DNA of 10,508 nt, from NCBI GenBank assembly GCA_900752785.1, contig CAADWP010000132.1:1-10508 (forward strand), read 5' to 3'. Positions 1 through 8,800 of this stretch are shown piece by piece. Source of the stretch: an uncultured Ruminococcus sp. Lineage in GTDB: Bacteria; Bacillota; Clostridia; Oscillospirales; Ruminococcaceae. Both the position numbers and the translations under genes were made by a program. The first letter of the stretch is position 1, and the number at the start of each line of letters is the position of its first letter. The notes beneath the pieces are model-generated. The model was not told where the DNA came from. It worked only from the letters and a program-made list of their open reading frames with translations, and ran no database searches.

Positions 1-1742
1 TCAAAGGAGCGACTTGCGAAAGATTATATAAATTATCCAAATCAATAATTGAAGAAAACCCAGACGATGTTTTGAACTCGTATAAATTTTGGAATGAATT
101 CAATTTTATTGATTTGTTCGATGATTGGCGATTCGGTTCGTTGAAGGAATTTGAATCTAATATCGGATTGGATATTAGAGAAACGACAATTTCGTTCGAC
201 GACAAAATTACGACAGACGCTCAGAAAGAAGAAGTTCTGAGATATTGCCATCACGACGTTGAGGCTACTGTCAAACTCAAAGAATATCGAAAGTCATATA
301 TAGAATCTAAAGAAGTTCTTGCAGAAATGTATGACATTCCGGTAATGCAGGCTTATAAAAGTACCAACGCAAAGTTGGCTGCAATAATTCTCAAAGCGAA
401 ACCTCGTAAATTTCACGATAGCGATAAGTTTCACTTACCTGAGAAAGTCAAAGATTATGTTGAACGAGCTTTACCCGAAGAGGTATTGCGAATGTTTGAC
501 ACAATCTCATATGACAAAAAAGAAACATTTTTATTCGACAATGCTGTAATATTCGGTGTCGGGGGAGTTCATTCGGTTTACAAGCATCCCGATTGGGATG
601 ACGTTAAGCCGACATACACAATGAGCGAGGAAGACTGGCAACTGATAAATGTAGACGTCAATAGTTATTATCCAAATATGCTGATACACTTCAATTTGTT
701 ATCGAGGTGTTGCGAAAGCGTTAAGGTGTACAAAGACATTTACGAATACAGGCTACATTGGAAACAAGAAGCAAGTAATGAATTAAAACGCAACGGTAAA
801 ACAGAATATTACTACTCTTGTCAGGCGAAGCAAAAAGCGTTGAAGTTAGTGTTGAACACAACGTACGGAGCCATGAAAAACCAATTTAACGCCTTGTATG
901 ACCCATATATGGCAGGTACTATGTGCTATCTGGGTCAAATATTATTGACAGCATTAGCCAATAATTTGTATACGAAAGTTCCGACTGTAAAAATCATTCA
1001 GTTAAACACAGATGGTATAATGCTTAAGGTTAAAAAGCAATACATTTGTGAAATTGAAAAACTCGTAAACGAGTGGGAAACTCTTACAGAACTCTCGATG
1101 GAATTCGATTATGTGGCGGGAATGTTCCAACGAGATGTAAATAATTATATAGAATTAACAGGCGACGACCACAAGCCCTATAAATTAAAGGGTAAATGGA
1201 GCAACCAAGCCGACGAAGATAGAGACTTGGTAAACTTAAACGCTCCCATCACACATTTGGCAATCTTAAATTTCTACACGAAAGGAATCTCAGTTGAAGA
1301 TACCATTCACGCTGGTACAAATCCTATGGATTTCTGCTTCACGACGAAAACGGGTAGAAGTTATAACGCGACGGTATATGAGATTGGTAAATCGTATGTT
1401 GACGCAAATAGAGTCAACAGAGTTGTGGCAACCAAAGACCATTCTAAAGGAACTATCTACAAATATAAAAATGAGCAACCTGCAAAACCGAAAATGCCTA
1501 CTGACAAAGATTCTGATTCTGTATGGCGTAAATATTTCAGAGAATTGGATAAGTGGGAAAAACGTAAAGGTGCTTTTGAATCAATTACAGGACTTCCCTT
1601 CGGTAGATTAGACAAGACTGCTGAAATACCGGAACACTGTGAGTTGGTGAATGACGTAATAACCGAACTACCAAAGGATATTGATTATGATTGGTATATT
1701 CAATTCGCAAAAAATAAAATTAAGGAACTGATTAAAATATGA
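1..1742 (+). CDS. Family B DNA polymerase, 5'-truncated by the window edge
   Basis: Replicative DNA polymerase with 3'-5' exonuclease, expected to copy the phage genome. The frame is open from base 3, so the TTG at 72 is an internal Leu codon and the true start lies upstream. Visible motifs: Exo III YxxxD as YCHHD (243-257); palm motif A as DVNSYYP (654-674); motif B KxxxNxxYG as KLVLNTTYG (843-869); motif C as NTDG (1005-1016); and a KLKGKW segment (about 1185-1200) fitting the post-motif-C Lys-rich motif. Exo I and II must lie upstream. Motif C has Asn where most family members have the first Asp of DTD, but keeps the second, metal-binding Asp. Motifs A and B are only about 63 residues apart, so the fingers are short and I see no TPR2-type insertion like that of phi29 polymerase. 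The TGA stop overlaps the next start (ATGA), implying coupled translation. Family assignment is firm; the subgroup is not. Confidence 0.94.
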   Translation, partial: KGATCERLYKLSKSIIEENPDDVLNSYKFWNEFNFIDLFDDWRFGSLKEFESNIGLDIRETTISFDDKITTDAQKEEVLRYCHHDVEATVKLKEYRKSYIESKEVLAEMYDIPVMQAYKSTNAKLAAIILKAKPRKFHDSDKFHLPEKVKDYVERALPEEVLRMFDTISYDKKETFLFDNAVIFGVGGVHSVYKHPDWDDVKPTYTMSEEDWQLINVDVNSYYPNMLIHFNLLSRCCESVKVYKDIYEYRLHWKQEASNELKRNGKTEYYYSCQAKQKALKLVLNTTYGAMKNQFNALYDPYMAGTMCYLGQILLTALANNLYTKVPTVKIIQLNTDGIMLKVKKQYICEIEKLVNEWETLTELSMEFDYVAGMFQRDVNNYIELTGDDHKPYKLKGKWSNQADEDRDLVNLNAPITHLAILNFYTKGISVEDTIHAGTNPMDFCFTTKTGRSYNATVYEIGKSYVDANRVNRVVATKDHSKGTIYKYKNEQPAKPKMPTDKDSDSVWRKYFRELDKWEKRKGAFESITGLPFGRLDKTAEIPEHCELVNDVITELPKDIDYDWYIQFAKNKIKELIKI

Positions 1743-2545
1743 TTGTAAAATCAATAGACATCGGGGCGAAAACGCATTTTCAAATACTTCCGTTAGGCGA
1801 TATGCACATTGGCGATGAATACTGTGATTTTCACGGTATTCAGGAAGCCGTTCAATACATACGAGATAACCCGGATTGTTATACGATTCTCAATGGTGAT
1901 TTAATCAATAACGCTTTGAAGACGTCGAAGTCCGATTCATATCGGGAGACGATGACGATTGAGAACGAACAAGACCTCTTAATCGATTTATTGACGCCTA
2001 TAAAAGACAAAATATTGATTATGACACAAGGGAATCACGAGTACAGAACGAGCGTTTTAGGTGGCATAGACCCGCTCAGATACGTAGCTCTGAAGCTCGG
2101 ACTCATTGATTCGGGAAGATATACGGACAATACATATATTTTGGATATACAATGGGGTTGTTCGTACGGTCACGACAATCGTAGATTACACTATGTTGTA
2201 TACGGAACTCACGGTTCCAATTCAGGCGGTCGCACAATGGGTGCTACGGCAAATGCTCTCGAAAGTATGGGCGGTATCGTAGCAAATGCAGATTTGTATT
2301 TACATTCTCATACTCACGCTACAATAAATTACACCAAACCGATTGTGGTATTCAATACCAAGAGCGGTAAGGCTGAATTGAAAAATAGAACTTTTTTCAA
2401 TACCAACAGTTTTGTAAAATACGGTGGGTATGGCGAGCGTGGTGGATATAAACTTACGGATACGAGACCGTCTGTGCTAAACATCACACAGCGTAGAACT
2501 CGTACAGACGGTATGATTACATTCACTGATATAATAAAAATATAA
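1739..2545 (+). CDS. Calcineurin-like metallophosphoesterase
   Basis: A 268-aa protein with the full set of two-metal phosphoesterase motifs: GDMHIGD (Asp21, His23), NGDLINN (Asp54), GNHE (Asn99, His100), GTHG (His158) and HSHTH (His191, His193), where Ser replaces the usual Gly of GHxH. All expected metal ligands are present, so it should be active. It covers the catalytic fold plus a short C-terminal tail (about residues 195-268) with no recognised extra domain and no signal peptide, so it is probably cytoplasmic. The ATG overlaps the polymerase stop by four bases; the AAGGA at 1722-1726 is 12 bases upstream, a rather long spacing, so coupling to polymerase translation probably drives initiation. 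Position beside the polymerase suggests a nuclease or nucleotide phosphoesterase in DNA metabolism, as for SbcD/Mre11-type enzymes, but it lacks the length of SbcD and the substrate cannot be read from sequence. It ends 3 bases before the terminator stem. Confidence 0.93.
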   Translation: MIVKSIDIGAKTHFQILPLGDMHIGDEYCDFHGIQEAVQYIRDNPDCYTILNGDLINNALKTSKSDSYRETMTIENEQDLLIDLLTPIKDKILIMTQGNHEYRTSVLGGIDPLRYVALKLGLIDSGRYTDNTYILDIQWGCSYGHDNRRLHYVVYGTHGSNSGGRTMGATANALESMGGIVANADLYLHSHTHATINYTKPIVVFNTKSGKAELKNRTFFNTNSFVKYGGYGERGGYKLTDTRPSVLNITQRRTRTDGMITFTDIIKI

Positions 2546-2547
2546 AC

Positions 2548-2577
2548 AAAAAGCAGGACTTAATTGTCCTGCTTTTT
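2548..2577. terminator. Bidirectional intrinsic terminator between convergent genes
   Basis: A perfect 12-bp inverted repeat: 2548-2559 pairs with 2566-2577, with loop TTAATT (2560-2565). The core pairing is GCAGGAC with GTCCTGC, flanked by A5 on the left and T5 on the right, so each strand reads a GC-rich stem followed by a U tract. On the + strand it follows the phosphoesterase stop (TAA 2543-2545); on the - strand it ends the membrane-protein gene, whose TAA (2560-2562) lies inside the loop. Its symmetry and placement between converging genes support Rho-independent termination in both directions; strength is not measurable here. Confidence 0.87.
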
Positions 2578-2868
2578 CTTTTTGCGTTTATTATATAACG
2601 CTTTTAATACGCCTGCGAGAGCGAATTGTATTGGCATAGCCGGTGTGAACGGTGCAGACCAAAATACAATTATCGCGGACACAGCCGTCCAATACCAAGG
2701 ATTGATAATCCACGCAAGTAACACACAAACTATCACGGGCAACCAGAATATAAATTCTGCCAAAAGTATCCAGATAAACATATCTTTGGTGAAGACGTTG
2801 GTTTTTAGCCAACGCCAACACCCTTTAAGTTTCTCAGAGATACTTTTCTTTATACCAGTTTTTCGCAT
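2560..2868 (-). CDS. Small membrane protein, unknown function (holin-like topology)
   Basis: A 102-aa protein: a basic N-terminus with Trp (residues 1-29), a hydrophobic segment at about 30-55, a second at about 57-76, an amphipathic stretch (77-91) and a very basic tail (KRKKKKQDN). Expected at the inner membrane with two or possibly three spans. The ATG is the earliest possible start because an in-frame TGA lies at 2887-2889; no clear Shine-Dalgarno sequence precedes it. Its first 35 bases overlap the end of the giant upstream gene in another frame, and it is probably expressed on the same transcript. The last codons form one arm of the terminator. Size, two spans and charged tail would fit a class II-type holin, but no lysin gene is adjacent in the window and small phage membrane proteins of other roles look alike. 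The opposite-strand open frame here lacks features, whereas this one reads as a coherent membrane protein. Confidence 0.75.
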   Translation of the reverse strand: MRKTGIKKSISEKLKGCWRWLKTNVFTKDMFIWILLAEFIFWLPVIVCVLLAWIINPWYWTAVSAIIVFWSAPFTPAMPIQFALAGVLKALYNKRKKKKQDN

Positions 2869-5800
2869 AGTTCGTAGCTTTAGAGTTCAACGCACGAAGT
2901 TTCTTTTGTTTAGCTTTTTTACTCAAGCTCTTATACTCGCCCGAAGAGATAAGTTCTTTTGTTTTAGCGGCTAACCAACGAGCTTTAACAGTTCGTAAAT
3001 CTTGCAATTGCCAAGCTTCAACTTTGTACTTTTCGCCGTCAATGGTTATTGTACCGGTGGCACTACCTGCTTTGATACCAGCTTCTTTGAAAGCCTTTTC
3101 AACTTCAGATTTGGGTTTAATGGAGAATTTAATCGGCGATACTGTATTTACCAATGCCCCGACAACCGGGATACCATACCGTTGTTCAAAATCTCCTGTA
3201 TACGCGTTCACTTTAGCAGGAACTGCGTAACTCAAACCGGGGATATTCTCAGCGATAGTTTGAAAATAATTCACAAACCAATTGGAATCCTTTTGTAATT
3301 TACGATTATCTACCCATTTAGCGACATTTTTTATAACCGACGGAATGTATTGAGTCGTGTAATTTGCTGCTAAATTTTTGAAGTAGTCAGTCACAGAGCT
3401 GTTGTATTCAAACGCATTATCAAAAGTTTGGAACAATGTCGCGTCTGAAAAGTCTTTATACAATCCGTTAAAGAATCCTTTACCCTGCTTAGACGAGGAT
3501 ATGGCTGCCGCACCCATTGTCAACGGGGTTAGTGCAGGTGATAAGTCAGATAATCTGAGTTTGAAATCGCCTATTTTTATAACGCTGCCCCAATTGTCGT
3601 CATCATCCAGTGTTATCCAACCTAAAGCTCCTAATACCATTCCTATGAGCATCATTGCTGTGCCTGTAGCGGCTTTACCCAAAACTCTGATTTCGTCAGA
3701 TTTACGGAACGCTTTCTCGATATTACTTAATTCCGCCTTAATCCATCCCTTATCCTGGGCTTTCATTTTTGCAAAATTCAAAAACCCAAGCGGTGAATAA
3801 TCGAGAATCGTCGTAATAATATTCGTACTAACTCGTGCGAATGGCGTAACCATGATTGACGCTAAGAAGTTGAATCCCGGATACTTTCTACCAACATATT
3901 GGAAAAATTCAGTAACTTTATTGGAATTTTTGAAATACGTTTTAGCAGATATTGCCAAAGCCTTATCAATAAATATTGCTAACGTGTCTTCAGGAATGTG
4001 GTCGAGAACCGCTCGTTTACCGTTATCACTATTTAATTCTTCAGCAGTCATATCAGGAATACTATCTTTAAGAGTAGGGTCTGCTTTTATTTCAGCGTAT
4101 ATTTTTGAAATATTTAATTCAAACATATTTTTAAGATATTTACAAAAATCACGTTGCACAAACATAGTATCTCCGGCGTTTAAGAAAAAGTCGATTGCTC
4201 TATTCCATTTCTTTAATACTTTTCCGAGTTTGCCATTTCCAAACGTCAATTCAACATCAACTCGCCGCTTTATCTCAACATTGGTATAGGGTTTTCCAGA
4301 GCCGTCTAAAGCGGTTGCGTATTTGTTTTGATCAATCGCATTTTGTCTGAATATATATGCTACACGCCCGTTTTTAACAAAGGCGTCATCAAAATATTCT
4401 TTGACTGCGGTAGATTCTTTCGCATACACGCCGTACTTGTATTCTCCCGCCGGCGTGTTTGGTGAAATTTTATCGAAAAGTGTCGATACCATAATCGCCA
4501 TCGAATCGTTCAATTTAGCAAGAGAGTTTGTTGCAATATTTCTAAACCATGTCGCGGGTGACGATAACATTGAGAAATATTTATAAGTGCGAGCTCTCGA
4601 GGCAAATTGAGTAAGGACTTCAGCTCGGATAGTTGGGTCTTTGAGGTCTTTAATTTTGTAACGCGTGGTTTCGGCGAGTGTTTTTTGAAAGATTGTCGCC
4701 ATTAGTATTTGTTCGAGTTTGGCTTTACCCCACCAATCGCACAATCTGTATTCCAAATCCGCGATTCGATTATAATCGAGTTTCTTTTTGAGAAGTTCGT
4801 CATGTAATTGAGTTCTTAATTCAAGTTCGTTACCGAGAGTTTCAATTTCAACAGCAGTCGCATTTTCATCCAATATCATTTTTTTAATATCGTTTATACG
4901 TTTGTTGTTGGCTTTACGAACCTCGTCAAGTTTTTTACCAAGACGTTCTCGAGTAGATTGACGTTTTTTCTTACGCTCTTCCTCGGACAATTTACTGGTT
5001 GCTTCAGCTTCATCAGCCAACGCTTTGAACGGGTCTTTCATATCGTCTATCTGACCTTGTGTGTATAAACTCATTCCAAAAATATCGACCGCGTAATCAG
5101 CGGGTTCGACTAATTCGTCGAGAGTTTCGACTTTAGCGGACTCTTTTTGGGCTTCTTCAAGCATTGTTGTTACAGGAGCCATTTCAGCACGGGCTTTATG
5201 TATCGCAGTGCTGGACACATATAATGTGTGACCGGCTTCAGATACTTTTCCACTCATAGCGTCAATCGCTTTCATACGAACAGAATCGACAAACGCCGGG
5301 CTTCCGATGATATATGCCAATATAACGTCAGCCATACGAGCTTTGAAACCTTTACCTGAATTACTCGCTTTAATGAGTTCGTCAACAAGCGGATTCAACG
5401 TATCTGCGTCTTTGCACGCACCGTCCAATTGCGATTTGAATACGGGATTTACGTCGTTAAGCACTTCCATAGAAGCAACTTTATGAGCTTTGTCGGAATC
5501 CTTATCGAATTGAACCATGTCGGCAACTTCTTTGGAATACGAATTCTCGTCAAGAACCGTACTTAAATTGGACACCAAATCATTTACAGGATTTTCAACA
5601 ACGTTTTCATAAATTGTTTCATTAACCCTTTCAATGTTTTCAGCAGTCGGTTCAGGCATTACTTCGTTGACAGCCTCAACAACAGCTTCCGGGTGATTTT
5701 CAACAGAGTCTTTTACAGCCACAGATTCTGTACCGGTAGCGATTTCTTTAGCCACTTCGGCAACCTTAACTTCTTCTTCAAGTTTTACTTCCTCTTTAGA

Positions 5801-8800
5801 AGGTGTTTCGACTGTTTCAGCGGGTGCTGTCGCAGTTTCTGTAGGAACTACCGCAACATCGCTTGGAGCAATGTCCGTTTTAGTAGTGGTTTCCGTAGGA
5901 GCCTCAACTTTGGTTTTAGTAGTTTCTTCAACTACAGTCTTTAAGGCTGTGGTTTTTTTGCTTCTCACGGGTTTATAATATTTATGAATTTCAGCATATA
6001 TTTCAGCCTTCGTATGACCACTTTGGGCTATCGCGTCCAGTACCGTTTGTCTACCGGTTCGTATAGTTGAATATAGTGTTTTAGCACCTTGTTCGTCCAG
6101 TTTACCGGCAAATAAGTCATTTATACGTTGAGCTGTGAGCTTTACACCACGTGCAGCTTGATTATACACAGAAGACTCTACGTTTTTAGCGGTCTCTTTG
6201 GCTTCAGCAGCAGTTTGAGCCTCGTCAATCGAAGATTCCCATTGAGAGAAATATTTATTAAAGGCTTTCTCGCTAATTCCAAGACCTTCACGAATAAATT
6301 TCTTAAACCCGTCAACGCCATATTTGGATAAGAACTCTTCTAAATAATTTTTGTCACTTAAAAATTTCTTAAACATTCTGGCTCGTTGTTCTTGCGGTAA
6401 CGCTCGAGCAGCGTCAATTGTACTTTGCGGTACATCGAGTTTGGCTTCCTCGTATTCTGTTTGAGTGAATCCTGCGGTGTTTTCAATCCCTTCGGTCAAT
6501 GCTACGGTTTTAGCTAAATCAGTTACAGCACCAACGCCCTTACCAGTGATTGAACGATACAATTTAGAATATTCAGCCATTGTGCCGGTTTCGATTGTAT
6601 TGATTATTGCTACATTCAAAGCACCATTGGAGGGGTCGTTTACTCGGCTAATGAATTTAGCGTCTTCCAAACTACGTTTATATATATTTATTTTTTGTTT
6701 TTCCTCTGCGGTCAAATCCCCAGATTGACGTTTTGTTTCGTACAGATTTTGATATTCGGCTTGCCGTTTTTTCCAATCAGCAATAGATAAATCATTTCCG
6801 GTCAAGAAACCTTCGTTCTTGTAAGCTTCAACAAACGGAATGAGTTCCTTGACGAACTCGATATCGAGTGACGAAGTGATTTGAGTATTAGGATTGATTA
6901 TCTTATATATTGCCTCATTGGCAGCTTTCTTACCAACGTCGCCATTTTCAGCTTCATTAACAATTTGTTTGATAAGCTGTTTATTGGCAGTATCCCACAT
7001 AGCCAACAGGGTTTCGTTTGTAACGTCCGCTTTCTGAACTGTGCGTTTCAGTTGTGTGTTCGCCGTTTCTTTAGACGCTAAGAAAGTTTTTGAACCACCT
7101 TCTTCAAAACGTAACATATGATCAGAATGTTCTACCAATGTGATGTTTATATCGCTTAAATCACCCGTGCCAATTACATTGTATGTAGTCGTATAATCTA
7201 CCCTATGCTTTTCCGTAAAAGTTGTGCGAACAACACGAAGACCGCCTTTACCATCAATAGACGTGGTATAGTAACCACCAGGAGTAACAGATGCTCCAGC
7301 CAATCTTGATAAACCTTCGTGGCAGTTTATTTCATACAAGGTGTATTGTAAATTGGAATATAAAAATTGATTAACTGTAGCGACTACCCGTAAAACATTG
7401 TTAACACGAAGCAATTTTAATATGGTGTTTCTATATTTCCCGGCTTGTTCTTTTGTTACAGCACTATCAGGTAAATCATTTTGTATTTCCGAAACAGATT
7501 TTAAGATTGTTTCAGATTGCTCCGTCAATTGAAATCTTGAGCAATCACGATATTTTTTAGCAAGCACATTTGCCATTTTAGCAAATTCGAGCATGTTATC
7601 GACAATATCTTGGACTTCAGTATGTAATGTTCTAAAATTATTATATGGGTCGCTCGAAGTTAAGATTTGATTCGTTAAATCATCTACTGATGTCACTTTT
7701 GATAAAATCGGATGTTCTGTAACAGATACCAAACTATACAAATTCATAACGGGCATTAAGTTAAACGTACTTACACAGTGAGTTATTTCGTGAGTAAGAG
7801 CGTTTAAGAATGAATCATACGTCTGATTAACCGACAAATCGATATAATGATGTATCGGATACCAAACGCCGCCAGTCCCTTCTTTCAAATTCATATTATA
7901 ACGAATCGGGAATTTACGAATAGTATCTCGTAAAGCGGGCTCAAACATTTCAAAGAAATTGTCGTTTAATATCTCTCCTAATGTTGAGACAAATCGATTT
8001 CTGTAAGTTATTTTTCGTTCGCCTTTAACGTTCTCAAAATAATAATCATTTTGAGCTTTAAGTCTATCGTCATATAATTTTTTCACCGCGTCGAACTTAA
8101 ACATTTCGCTGAATCTGGACGATTTAAGTATATCTCCCGAAACAGGGTGAATTGTATATCCGTACTCGTCAAGCAAGTAACTGTTTATAATATCGGCAAC
8201 AGCTCGTTCTCTCGTGTATTCCGGGGGTAACGAATCGATGCGAGAATCGATATATTCTTGGAAAGATTTTTTGTAATTATCATATTCCAACAACATCCTT
8301 CCGCGTTCACGGAAATCATTAGATTCCTTTATCTGATTTTTAGCAGTATCAGTCAACTGAGTTTTGCCGAATTCGTTGAATATTTTATCGATTGTAACTT
8401 GGGCAACAGTTTTATTTGTCGGTAAATTTGTCGAGAATTTGTTTTGCATAATTCTCGCGTTAATTTCATCAGCAGACAATTTATCAACATCTTTCCAAGC
8501 CTCATTCCAAACGGTCAACGAGGTTTTACTCGCCATCGCTTTAGCCTGTTCGACAGTATCAGCACCGGATATAATCGCTGTGTCATACATCATAGAAGCC
8601 ATAGCCAAAGTACGATACATTGTTCTTGTATATAAGTCTGTACCGGCTTTGGGTTGAGCCTTCTTTTTCATATCTTTCAAAGTACGACTAAGAACTGTGA
8701 ATACACCTTTGTCTACTTTGAAAATGTCGCCGATTGTTTTTTGGTCGAGATAGAATAACGGGGAAATCCAAGATTTAGCTTGGGCTTCAGCGTTATATTC

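Noticed and set aside
72..74. TTG as start of the DNA polymerase
   Set aside because: The same frame is open to base 3 and continues the exonuclease domain upstream; no ribosome binding site fits, and Exo I and II would be missing.
1294..1611. 105-codon + strand frame inside the polymerase gene
   Set aside because: It lies fully within the well-supported polymerase frame and has no recognisable motif.
2564..2974. 136-codon + strand open frame opposite the membrane-protein gene
   Set aside because: It begins inside the terminator hairpin, spans two genes on the other strand and has no coherent domain; it is an antisense shadow.
8225..8260. Repeated TCGAT/GAATCGAT motif
   Set aside because: It encodes an IDSRIDS stretch in the giant protein; two close copies are explained by codon repetition and do not form a hairpin or operator of note.
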